Shown: one piece after another, positions 26,094 to 34,369 of the stretch
Layout: each line of letters starts with the position of its first letter
Numbering within the stretch: position 1 is the first letter of the stretch
The notes under the pieces: generated by a model
Told to the model about the DNA's origin: nothing
What the model saw: the letters and a program-made list of their open reading frames with translations, nothing else
The model's database searches: none
Origin: an uncultured Planctomycetales bacterium
Lineage (GTDB): Bacteria > Planctomycetota > Planctomycetia > Pirellulales > S012-138
DNA length: 64,000 bases
Assembly (NCBI GenBank): GCA_937982665.1
Contig: CALJLD010000004.1
Coordinates: forward strand, 1 to 64,000
Reading direction: 5' to 3'
Program-made: the position numbers and the translations under genes

Positions 26094-27647
26094 CTAATCC
26101 GCGACGACCGCGCGAGTGGATTCCCCACTCTTCACGGCGGAGAGCAGGTCTTTGGCGAGTTCTTGAATCCTTGAAGCGCCGTGGATGACCGCAACGCTGG
26201 ACTCGTCATCTTTGGCCAGACTGTTTTGGATTTCCATTCCTTGTCGCACAACGGCGTCAACCACTTCGCCCAGGTGGGCTTTCAACTCTTCGCTCCTGGC
26301 GGCTGTGGAATCGGTCTCCTTCCAATTGCGATACGCTCGCAAGATGGTGGCGCGGCCGATGATGCCGATAGGTTTCTCATCGCGCAGAATCACCACGCGG
26401 CGAATCCCCGCCCGACACAAGAACGCGTGAATGGAATGAATCGGCGTCGATTCCTCGTAGGAAATCACATGTGCGTTCATCGCCTCGGAGACTGGCGTGT
26501 TCCAGTCCTCCGGCTTAGTCATGCGGGACATGGCGTCTTTTTCCGAGACGATGCCCAGCAACTTGCCGTCAAGATCAACGACCGGCGCCGCGTTGATGCG
26601 GAATCTCAGCAGCAGGGTCGTGGCGTCGCTGATGGTGTCTTCCGGAGACAGCGTGGCCACAATTGTGGACATGATCTTGCCTGCCGGCAGTGACCAAAAC
26701 GCTTCTTGCTGCGCATCAGCGACGTTGAATTCTTCCGAAGCGATGACGTCGCGATACGTGACCACGCGGTTTCGCCCGGACTGCTTGGCGGCCAGCAAAG
26801 CTTCGTCCGCTTGATGAAACAAATCGGCTGGGCCGCGGCAACCGTCGGCAAGTTCCGCCACGCCGATGCTGGCGGTCACTTTCAACTCCAATTCATTGAA
26901 CTTCACGCACACAGATTCAATCGACTGACGCACGCGGTCCGCCCATTGCTTTGCCCCCACGCTGCCAGTCTCTGGCAACAACACGCAAAACTCCTCACCG
27001 CCAAAACGGCAAGGGATATCACTGGCCCTCAAAGCTTCGTGAATGATCCTCGCGATCTCTCGCAGGACGGCATCGCCGGCGGCATGGCCATGGACGTCGT
27101 TGACTTTCTTGAAGAAGTCCGCGTCCAAGACGGCGCAGGATAGCTTTAGCCCATGGCGTTGGGCGCGCTCGAACTCGCGCTTGGCTTCCTCATCAAAACG
27201 ATGTCTGGTGGGCAAGCCGGTGAGTGGATCGGTGTGCGCGGCATCTTGCAACCGCGTGTACAAATCGTGCAGACGATGTCCCGAGAGCAAGCACGCTTTG
27301 AGATCATCCGGCGCAAAGGGCTTCGGCAGAAACAGGTCCGCGCCCACTTGAAGGCATTCGTTCAAGCGCCTTGGCGATGTGTTGACGCTGGCCAACGTGA
27401 CATGAATGAAATGGTCCGTGTGGGTCTCGCGCACGCGCTGGCAGAATTCCAACCCGGTCGAGCCAGGCATTTCAATATCGCAAATCACGAAATGCGGCGG
27501 CGACTCGGCGATCAGCCGCAAGGCATCTTCCGTGTTGCTTGCCGTTCGTGTTTGATAGTCCGTGGCAAGCACGGCCTGCATCAGCCGCAGGTCTTCGGCG
27601 GAATCATCCACCAGAAGAACATCCGTAGGTCGAGTGTCATCACTCAT
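26094..27647 (-). CDS. Response regulator / diguanylate cyclase with tandem CBS domains
   Basis: The product of about 517 residues joins three modules. A receiver domain at about 1-120 has acidic residues in LLVDDS, the phosphoacceptor in ICDIEMPG (about residue 55) and the lysine of LPKPF. A GGDEF domain at about 135-300 carries the intact active-site GGEEF and the inhibitory-site RxxD (RASD) five residues before it, so c-di-GMP synthesis with product inhibition is expected. A pair of CBS domains at about 325-450 (DTISDATTLLLRF, LLGIVSEKDAMSRM, PIGIIGRATIL) suggests adenine-nucleotide sensing. A helical tail follows. I use the ATG at 27647; the frame runs six codons further to a GTG. Its position after the flagellar genes, on the opposite strand, fits control of motility. 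Confidence 0.9.
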   Translation of the reverse strand: MSDDTRPTDVLLVDDSAEDLRLMQAVLATDYQTRTASNTEDALRLIAESPPHFVICDIEMPGSTGLEFCQRVRETHTDHFIHVTLASVNTSPRRLNECLQVGADLFLPKPFAPDDLKACLLSGHRLHDLYTRLQDAAHTDPLTGLPTRHRFDEEAKREFERAQRHGLKLSCAVLDADFFKKVNDVHGHAAGDAVLREIARIIHEALRASDIPCRFGGEEFCVLLPETGSVGAKQWADRVRQSIESVCVKFNELELKVTASIGVAELADGCRGPADLFHQADEALLAAKQSGRNRVVTYRDVIASEEFNVADAQQEAFWSLPAGKIMSTIVATLSPEDTISDATTLLLRFRINAAPVVDLDGKLLGIVSEKDAMSRMTKPEDWNTPVSEAMNAHVISYEESTPIHSIHAFLCRAGIRRVVILRDEKPIGIIGRATILRAYRNWKETDSTAARSEELKAHLGEVVDAVVRQGMEIQNSLAKDDESSVAVIHGASRIQELAKDLLSAVKSGESTRAVVAD

Positions 27648-27882
27648 GGCGTGCGGTGAATCCACCAGGGGCGAAAGTTATGAAGTTGGGTGCCAGGCCA
27701 CAGAAACATAGCCCGCGGAAATGGAATTGAACACTAGGGGAACTACCGAAAGATCGCACTAAAACATTGATCCGAAAACACATCAATGCAACTGAATCTT
27801 ACGTCGTCCGCGCAATCCGCAGTCTTGGCAGTTTCGGAACTGAAGTTTGCACAGACGCTGTGTCTGGATGGTGAAAGTTCAA

Positions 27883-29127
27883 TCAAGTTTCGCGAATCTT
27901 CTCCACGCGGCTCACGCTTTGCCCTTGTGCGTAGCGCGAAATCAGCCGCTGTCCTGTTTGCAGTTGGTTGGCGTTTTTGATCACTTCGCCGTCTTCGGTC
28001 TGGGTCACGCTGTAGCCGCGAGCAAGCACGCCCAAGGGGCTGAGCGCTTCCAACCGCGCGGCCGAACTTGCGATGCACCGCCGGGAGTTGGTCAGGCGGT
28101 TGCGGAGCGCGAGTTCCGCCCGACGGGAAAGCTCATCGACGTAGCGACGTCGATCATGAATCAGCGTGGCCGCCGGCTGAACGAACAAACGCCGCGCGGC
28201 CAACTGGTCCAACTTGGACCGCGCCGTTCCCGCAGCTCGAGCCAGCGAACGCGTCATGTGCCGGCCCAGGTGGACAAGGTGCGCGGCCACTTCTTTACGA
28301 TCCGGAACGACTTTTTGTGCCGCATCCGTAGGCGTCAACGCACGAACATCGGCAGCCAGATCCGCCAGCGAGGTATCCACTTCGTGCCCCACGGCGGAGA
28401 TCACGGGAATCTTGCTGGCGTGAATGGCCCTGACGACCTGTTCCGTGTTGAACGCCCAAAGGTCTTCCAGGCTGCCACCGCCGCGGCCGACGATCAGCAC
28501 ATCAACGTCTTCTTTCAAGCGATTGAAACGCTTGATCGTGGCGGCGATTTCGTGCTCGGCACCGTCGCCTTGCACGCGAACCGGCGCGATGACCACTCGG
28601 GCTCCGTGCCAGCGTGCCTTGAGGGTTTGCAGCATGTCGGCAATCGCCGCTCCGCGAAGGCTGGTCACGATGCCAATTGCGCGGGGGAATGTTGGCGGCG
28701 TCCTTTTCAGCGCCGGATCGAACAGTCCTTCGCGTGCGAGTTTCTCGCGAAGTTGTCGCAAAGCGAGTTCCAGCGGGCCCAGGCCCTGCGGTTGTGCTTG
28801 TTGCACAACCAATTGATAGGTCCCGCGCGCGGCGTAGACTTCCAGTAAACCGCCACAGATAAGTTCCAGTCCGTCGTGCATTTCGAAACGAATCCGCTGG
28901 GCGGTTGTCCGCCAGATGACGGCGCGGATTTGGGCCTGATCATCCTTGAGCGTGAGATAGCAATGGCCTGCGGCAGACCGCGTGAAGTTGGAGACTTCGC
29001 CGCCCACCCAAAGGAACGGAAAGCTGGCTTCCAGATTCTCCTTAATCAGCGACGTCAATTGCGAGACGGACAAGTAGCGCGTGGGCGCATTGGATCGTGA
29101 TTCGCCTTGGCTGCTGAAGTGGCTCAT
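27883..29127 (-). CDS. xseA: Exodeoxyribonuclease VII large subunit
   Basis: The 414-residue product is XseA. An N-terminal OB-fold region (LSVSQLTSLIKENLEASFPFLWVGGEVSNF, about 20-49) is followed by the catalytic domain with IGIVTSLRGAAIADML, VDVLIVGRGGGSLEDLWAFN and VISAVGHEVDTSLADLAADVRALTPT. These are standard family signatures. The helical C-terminal part is shorter than in the E. coli enzyme. With XseB it degrades single-stranded DNA to oligonucleotides. The ATG at 29127 follows a possible TTG codon and is preferred. No xseB-like small gene is found downstream (27666-27882) or upstream, so the small subunit must be encoded elsewhere or be absent. Confidence 0.95.
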   Translation of the reverse strand: MSHFSSQGESRSNAPTRYLSVSQLTSLIKENLEASFPFLWVGGEVSNFTRSAAGHCYLTLKDDQAQIRAVIWRTTAQRIRFEMHDGLELICGGLLEVYAARGTYQLVVQQAQPQGLGPLELALRQLREKLAREGLFDPALKRTPPTFPRAIGIVTSLRGAAIADMLQTLKARWHGARVVIAPVRVQGDGAEHEIAATIKRFNRLKEDVDVLIVGRGGGSLEDLWAFNTEQVVRAIHASKIPVISAVGHEVDTSLADLAADVRALTPTDAAQKVVPDRKEVAAHLVHLGRHMTRSLARAAGTARSKLDQLAARRLFVQPAATLIHDRRRYVDELSRRAELALRNRLTNSRRCIASSAARLEALSPLGVLARGYSVTQTEDGEVIKNANQLQTGQRLISRYAQGQSVSRVEKIRET

Positions 29128-29146
29128 CAAACTACGAACTCATCGC

Positions 29147-29824
29147 CTAATAATCGATCGCTCGGCGGCGGATTTCGGCCCAATCTTCACCTTGTCGCCA
29201 CTGATTGATCCGGTTGTAGATCGCTTGAAAGTAGAGCCCTGTCTCAACGCGAAACTCGCGCAGCACGCCATCCGGATCGCCCAGCACCGTTTGCAGCTGT
29301 TCCATGGTGTTGAGCCCTCGATTCAATTGCTGGCCAAAGCCATCCAAGCGGCCAAAGATCAAGGCCAGACCAATCACGCGCTCGGCGTCTTGATCGACGA
29401 TTGTTCGGCGGCGTCGCCCTCGCGAACGACCGTACTCTTGAATGCGTTCGCCCAACCAGCGCTGCGCCAGCACCAACAAGTTTTCTTGCATTTGCGAAGC
29501 TTGCTCTTTGGTCATCCGCCGGAAGTACAATTCAAAGCCGGCGCCTTCGTCCAGCCAGGCGATGACGCCTGCTTGAATCTTGTCCTTCTCCGCATCGCTC
29601 CAGTTGCTGCTCTTTTCATCAGCGAGCTGCGAGAAGAATTTCCAGTCTTCCTTTCGCTTTGCCGCTTTGGCTTCCTGGTATTCCCGGAAAGCTGCCGATT
29701 CTGTCGAAACAGGCGGAGACTCGCCGGTGGCCAACTGCCGTGTCACGCGCAGCGCCACAAAGACGGTGAAGACCACCGCCAGCAGGTACGCCGTGCCATT
29801 CACAAACAGGCGGATTCGTCGCAT
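29147..29824 (-). CDS. Membrane-anchored protein of unknown function
   Basis: I do not recognise a family for this 225-residue product. It has one membrane helix near the N-terminus (about residues 8-26). A predominantly helical, charged body follows, rich in Lys, Glu, Gln and Trp, with segments such as DWKFFSQLADEKSSNWSDAEKDKI. A basic patch RSRGRRRRT lies near residue 136. The C-terminal third contains MEQLQTVLGDPDGVLREF. The likely topology is a short cytoplasmic tail with an extracytoplasmic helical domain. It lies 19 bases upstream of xseA on the same strand and could be cotranscribed with it. The start ATG is at 29824. Confidence 0.6.
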   Translation of the reverse strand: MRRIRLFVNGTAYLLAVVFTVFVALRVTRQLATGESPPVSTESAAFREYQEAKAAKRKEDWKFFSQLADEKSSNWSDAEKDKIQAGVIAWLDEGAGFELYFRRMTKEQASQMQENLLVLAQRWLGERIQEYGRSRGRRRRTIVDQDAERVIGLALIFGRLDGFGQQLNRGLNTMEQLQTVLGDPDGVLREFRVETGLYFQAIYNRINQWRQGEDWAEIRRRAIDY

Positions 29825-30006
29825 TAGCTCGTCAAAACCGTGATATTCGCGCTGAATTGCCGGGAGAGTCCATTATTGCAGCCCTTGGGCCGGCGGCCAA
29901 CTGTCGCCGGCTGCGGCGTTTCTTGGGATGCACGCTGCCGTTGACTATACTTGAACAGGGTCTTTCCTGCTGGCCAGGAGTTCGCTTGTAGCAATTGGGT
30001 TTGCCT

Positions 30007-31248
30007 ATGAAACCGCATTTCCAACTGACTGTCTTCCTCATTACGTTGATGTCCGCGAGTGCGGCCCTGTTCGCATCCGCCGATGTCGCTTTCGCCGGCG
30101 AGCGAACCTACAAGTTTACGCTGACTACCGGCGGTGAACTGCGCGGCACCTTGCAGAACGAAGGCCAGACGCCGCGAGAGACCTACATCATTGAGACCAA
30201 CTTTGGCGTCATCACGCTGGACCGTGAACAAATTGTCGACCAAACGCCCATCTCGGATGCTCAGTTGGAATACGAGGGGATTGCTGCCAACTATGCGGAT
30301 GACGCCGAGGGACAATGGGAACTGGCGCAATGGTGCAAGGAGAACGGTCTGCCAAAGGAACGCCGCACGCATGCGGAGAAAGTTCTCGAACACGATCCCG
30401 ATCATGCGCTCGCCAGGGCGTTCCTGGGATTCTTTCTGGACCGTTCCACGGGACGATGGATTACACAGGAACAACTTCGCGAGGAGCAAGGCTACGTCAA
30501 GTATCAAGGTGAATGGCTCCTGCAGCAGCAAGTGCAACTTCGCGAGGAGCGCCGCACGGCGGACCTCGCCCGAAAGACCTGGATGCGGGAAGTCGCCCGA
30601 CTGCATCGCCAACTGACCGGCCGACGCAACAGCGAAGAAGGCCAGGAAGCGATCCTGCAGATCAAGGACCCCGCGGCTGTTCCGGCTTTGGCGCAGCGCG
30701 TCATGTTTGACAAAGAACAGAATCCGCTCATCCGCGAGTTGTACGTCAAAGCGTTGTCCAACATTGGCAGTCCCGATGCCTTGCAGCTGTTGGCTGGCGT
30801 GATTCTGGCTGATCCTTCGGATGAAGTTCGCTATCGGGCGATTGAGGAAATCGCCAAGCACAAAGACCACAAGATCACGCGGCTGTTTGTGCAGAAGCTG
30901 TCCGCCGACAAGAACGATGAGATCAATCGGGCCGCGGCCGCGCTTTCCGCCATTGGCGATTTGAGCGCCGTGGAGTCTTTGATCAACTCGCTGATTACGA
31001 CGCACATCAAGATTCATCGCGAAGGGAATCCCGATCAGATCACTACATCCTTTGGGCCCAACGGCGCAAACGGTTTGACGACCGGTTCTCGCACCGAGAC
31101 GGAAACCCGCACGCTCAAGAATGAAGACGTGCGCAACGCGCTGATTAATCTCACGGGCAAGAATTTTGGTTGGGACATGGACCTGTGGAAGTCCTGGCTG
31201 GCTTCCGAGACCAAAGCGGCCATTGTGAACCCTCGCCGAGGGAATTGA
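30007..31248 (+). CDS. Exported HEAT-repeat-like protein
   Basis: The product of about 413 residues starts with a signal peptide (MKPHFQLTVFLITLMSASAALFA..., cleavage near AFAG at about residue 31). A small beta region (KFTLTTGGELRGTL) follows, then TPR-like or helical segments (NGLPKERRTHAEKVLEHDPDHALAR). From about residue 210 several HEAT-type repeats appear: AVPALAQRVMFDKEQNPLIRELYVKALSNIG, SDEVRYRAIEEIAKH and INRAAAALSAIGDLSAVESLINSL. Such repeats usually mediate protein contacts. The ATG at 30007 gives the signal peptide; an upstream in-frame codon at 29995 is less suitable. It is divergent from the membrane orphan and followed 69 bases later by an FkbM-type gene. Function unknown. Confidence 0.78.
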   Translation: MKPHFQLTVFLITLMSASAALFASADVAFAGERTYKFTLTTGGELRGTLQNEGQTPRETYIIETNFGVITLDREQIVDQTPISDAQLEYEGIAANYADDAEGQWELAQWCKENGLPKERRTHAEKVLEHDPDHALARAFLGFFLDRSTGRWITQEQLREEQGYVKYQGEWLLQQQVQLREERRTADLARKTWMREVARLHRQLTGRRNSEEGQEAILQIKDPAAVPALAQRVMFDKEQNPLIRELYVKALSNIGSPDALQLLAGVILADPSDEVRYRAIEEIAKHKDHKITRLFVQKLSADKNDEINRAAAALSAIGDLSAVESLINSLITTHIKIHREGNPDQITTSFGPNGANGLTTGSRTETETRTLKNEDVRNALINLTGKNFGWDMDLWKSWLASETKAAIVNPRRGN

Positions 31249-31317
31249 AGGCAGACAGCGAATGACCCTTTCTGCTGCACCGTAGTTTTTGTCTAAGGTA
31301 GCGATTACCCTCGGTGT

Positions 31318-32091
31318 ATGAGGATCATTCCCCGCAAAGTGGCGCGGTGGCTCGTCAAGAACCATCCGCGAATCAAGCGATTCCTGCCCAAGGGCTATCG
31401 CAGATACCGCACGCGCGGCGGCAAGATCTATCTGGATCTGCACGACTATCCCACGATGTTGGGCCGAGTGTTCAGCATCTATGAGGAGCCCAAAGGCGAT
31501 GCCATCGAGGACTTCCTGCGGCCGGGGATGACGTTTGTTGACGTGGGGGTCAACAAAGCGGACTTCACGCTGTTGGGCGAAAAACTGGTTGGTCCAACCG
31601 GCCGCGTTGTTGGCATTGAGCCGGACCCCACAAATTGCCATTGGGCACGCAAGAGCATTGCCGCGAATGAGTACAGCGCGGAGATTGTCCAAGTGGCGCT
31701 TTCTGATGCCGACGGTGAAGCCGAGTTCCATCTGGGGCAGGCCAGCGGTTGGCACAGCCTTTATGCCGATGCACCGAAGCGGAGCGGTGAAAAAATCGTT
31801 GTGCAAACGCGAACGCTGGACAGTCTGGCCGCTGAGATGGACCTGAAGATCGACGCGATCAAAATTGACGTGGAAGGAGCCGAACTCGCCGCACTGCATG
31901 GTGCAGCTCAGGCCTTGCAAAACTGCGGCGCGATCTTCCTGGATATCCATCCTCAATACGGTGTTGATCCGATTGAAGTGTGTGAACTGCTTGTGAGTTG
32001 GGGCTTCGAACTCTTCGCGGAATGGCCGAAAGGAAAGAAGATCGAAGCTCATAGCAACCTCAGTGGCCTCGTTGCAAAACGCAACGTTTAA
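31318..32091 (+). CDS. FkbM-family SAM-dependent methyltransferase
   Basis: This 257-residue protein has the FkbM methyltransferase pattern. The N-terminal 60 residues are basic and contain LKG-type contacts. The SAM motif is TFVDVGVNKADFTLL at about residues 70-84 (the usual glycine-rich loop GxNxG reads GVNKAD here). The acidic residue at the end of strand 2 is in VVGIEPDPTNC. The signature DAIKIDVEGAELAALHGA is at about 178-195. FkbM enzymes O-methylate sugars or polyketide-like molecules; the acceptor here is unknown. The altered SAM loop (Lys where Gly is frequent) may lower activity. The ATG at 31318 lacks a strong ribosome site. Confidence 0.82.
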   Translation: MRIIPRKVARWLVKNHPRIKRFLPKGYRRYRTRGGKIYLDLHDYPTMLGRVFSIYEEPKGDAIEDFLRPGMTFVDVGVNKADFTLLGEKLVGPTGRVVGIEPDPTNCHWARKSIAANEYSAEIVQVALSDADGEAEFHLGQASGWHSLYADAPKRSGEKIVVQTRTLDSLAAEMDLKIDAIKIDVEGAELAALHGAAQALQNCGAIFLDIHPQYGVDPIEVCELLVSWGFELFAEWPKGKKIEAHSNLSGLVAKRNV

Positions 32092-32454
32092 CACAACATG
32101 CTCTCCGCCTGCTGGCGGCAGTTCCTGGCCGCCTTGGGTTCACCTTCGTGGCGAGTTCCCTCCGAGTTGATTTGCAGACTCGCACGAAAGCTGCGCAATG
32201 GGCAAGAGCTGTTCTCATGCTTTCACTTGGTGCCCAAATCCTTCATGCCCCCACCCGAATTCGGCCCTTTCGTGTCGTAGAAATCCGACAAATTGGTAAG
32301 CGTTGATGGTCTGAAGGAGACAATTTGAGAATCGCGAATCCCGGCTCCTGATTCTTGAACTCGCCAGCCGAAGTGGGCGTATTATTCAGTGGCGTGCGAA
32401 TTCAACGGACGGTCTGACTTGACCTTTCGTACCTGTTCTTTTGGGGGATCTTAC
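32092..32454. other. Gene-free stretch
   Basis: No credible coding sequence, hairpin or repeat was recognised here. A 60-codon open frame at 32098-32280 has no ribosome site, no recognisable motif and a poor composition, so I leave it out. The last 60 bases carry the upstream region of the haloperoxidase-like gene, including GGGGGA before its GTG. Confidence 0.5.
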
Positions 32455-34008
32455 GTGAGCGTATCTCAACTCCGCATCGGCCTGCTGCTGGTGCTCATCT
32501 GCTGTCCTTTCGGTCTGATACTCAGCGCGCAAGATGCGAAGAGCAACTCGCAAGACAGCGCTGCTCAAGACAACGCGCAACAGGACGAGAAACCGTTGCA
32601 TGCGTTCTTGGGCATTGAAGATCAGTCTGGTGTTTCGTTGGCTTATGTCTGGCTGGATATTGCTGAAGAAGCAACGGCTCGCGAAGTGGAATTGAACGCA
32701 GCGCGGCCGACGATTATCGCCCGCACGTTGGCAATTTGGGCGACAGGCATGTTTGATGCCTGGGCCGCTTACGATGAGCATGCCATCGGTTCGCGGCACG
32801 GCGATGAATTCCGTCGACCGAAGTCAGAACACACGCTGGAAAACAAACAGAAGGCCATTAGCTATTCCTCGTATCACACGTTGGCCTTCGTCTATCCGGA
32901 GTCGCAAGAGTATCTGGCCAGCGAGATGCGACGGCTGGGCTTTGATCCCGAGTTGGTCTCGACCGACACGACCACGCCGGAAGGGATTGGCTATGTGACC
33001 GCTCAAACGCTGATTGAATATCACAAGCATGACGGCGCCAACCAACTTGGCGATGAGCCTGGTTCCAATGGAGTGCCCTATTCGGATTACACCTACTATC
33101 AGCCGGTGAATCCTCCGGATCAGATTCTGGATGTCGATCGTTGGCAGCCGATTGAGTTCACGCTGAACGATGGCAGCAAAGTCACGCCCGGCTTCCTGAC
33201 GCCGCATTGGTACCGCGTGAAGACGTTCGCACTGGAATCGCCGGATCAATTCCGCCCGGAACCGCCTCCGACGACCAAGACCGACGAAGAATGGCTCAAG
33301 CGCGAAACGGATCAGGCGTTGGAATACAACGCAACGCTGACCAAGAAGCAAAAGGCAATGGTTGAGTTCATGCGGGATGGACCGCGCTCCACCGGCCAAA
33401 GCGGTCACTGGCTGCGGTTCGCGCAGGATGTTTCCCGTCGCGATAAGCACAACATCGATCAAGACGTCAAGCTGTACTTTGTGGTGGCCAACGTGGCGCA
33501 CGATGCCTTCGTCTCCTGCTGGGAAACCAAGCGCTACTACGATTCGTCGCGTCCGTGGACATTGATCCACCATTACTACAAAGGCAAAGAGATCACCGGT
33601 TGGGCCGGCCCTGATGGCGGCACCCGCAAGATGATGGGCGAAGAATGGCACCCCTATTCGCCGCACGCGTTTGTCACGCCGCCATTCCCCGGCTACACCA
33701 GCGGTCACGCCACAGTGAGCGGAGCTTGCTCGAAAGCGATCGAACTGTTCACCGGTTCTGATGAGTTTGGCTTCATGGAACGTCGCGCGCATTGTGCACT
33801 CACCGAGAACACGTCCGGTGAGATGATGGATTTGGATCTGCCCACGTGGAGTTCCGTGGCCGAACTCGCCGCGCTGTCGCGTGCTCTCGGCGGTTACCAC
33901 ATCCCCGTCGATAACAATGTCGGCTTGCGAGTCGGTCGGGAGATCGCCGAATGGAGCTGGCCGAAGTATCAGAAGTACTTCGACGGCACGGCGATGGTGA
34001 AAGACTAA
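32455..34008 (+). CDS. Vanadium-dependent haloperoxidase-like exported phosphatase-superfamily protein
   Basis: The predicted product has about 517 residues. A signal peptide (hydrophobic stretch at about 7-22) is followed by a Gln/Asp/Asn-rich linker, DSAAQDNAQQDEK. The large helical body contains the vanadate/phosphate-binding motif: the central PGYTSGHATVSGACSKAIE at about 417-435 carries the catalytic SGH sequence, while RPWTLIHHYYKG and a final histidine in GGYHIPVDN complete the site. These features are shared by bacterial vanadium haloperoxidases and PAP2 phosphatases. The start GTG at 32455 has GGGGGA upstream and gives the signal peptide; the frame is open from 32389. A hairpin terminator follows. 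Halide specificity cannot be predicted. Confidence 0.85.
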   Translation: MSVSQLRIGLLLVLICCPFGLILSAQDAKSNSQDSAAQDNAQQDEKPLHAFLGIEDQSGVSLAYVWLDIAEEATAREVELNAARPTIIARTLAIWATGMFDAWAAYDEHAIGSRHGDEFRRPKSEHTLENKQKAISYSSYHTLAFVYPESQEYLASEMRRLGFDPELVSTDTTTPEGIGYVTAQTLIEYHKHDGANQLGDEPGSNGVPYSDYTYYQPVNPPDQILDVDRWQPIEFTLNDGSKVTPGFLTPHWYRVKTFALESPDQFRPEPPPTTKTDEEWLKRETDQALEYNATLTKKQKAMVEFMRDGPRSTGQSGHWLRFAQDVSRRDKHNIDQDVKLYFVVANVAHDAFVSCWETKRYYDSSRPWTLIHHYYKGKEITGWAGPDGGTRKMMGEEWHPYSPHAFVTPPFPGYTSGHATVSGACSKAIELFTGSDEFGFMERRAHCALTENTSGEMMDLDLPTWSSVAELAALSRALGGYHIPVDNNVGLRVGREIAEWSWPKYQKYFDGTAMVKD

Positions 34009-34037
34009 AGAACGAGCCGTGCGCAACCAACCAACGA

Positions 34038-34070
34038 GGCCCGTCGTGCGATACGGCGGGCCTTGTTTGT
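34038..34070 (+). terminator. Probable intrinsic terminator of the haloperoxidase-like gene
   Basis: GGCCCGTCG and CGGCGGGCC (34038-34046 and 34054-34062) form a GC-rich stem with one T-G pair and a 7-base loop, followed by TTGTTTGT. It starts 29 bases after the stop codon. The rest of the 34009-34369 gap shows only a CT-rich stretch with three CTAGCCTC-type words near 34190-34225. Confidence 0.65.
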
Positions 34071-34369
34071 ATCTGCGGTATGTCAAGCAAATGATGAACG
34101 CTTAGACGACGTATAGTTGCCGCTGATCGTGCCTCTTGCTGCGCCAAGTTTGGCGAGCAAACTTGGCTACCCGGTATTCTAGCCTCTGGTCTCCAGCCCC
34201 TAGCCTCTACTCTTCCCTAGCCTCGACTCCGCCGTTTACCGCCTCTCCCCGATTTGACGCTTTGAAGCCAAGCTGCTAGGGTCAATCCAACTTTCGTGCA
34301 TCCAGCTTGCCTCGCTTATCGAACGTCGGGTGTGCAGACAATTCACGCCCGGCTCGTGCTAATTTATTC

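Noticed and set aside
27666..27882. Possible xseB downstream of xseA
   Set aside because: The short frames on the minus strand here do not show the XseB helical pattern and overlap xseA in another frame.
29824..32094. 756-codon open frame on the minus strand
   Set aside because: It is antisense to the HEAT-repeat and FkbM genes, which have signal-peptide and SAM motifs in the plus frame. GC-rich codon use leaves such antisense frames open.
32098..32280. 60-codon open frame after the FkbM gene
   Set aside because: No ribosome site, signal or motif.
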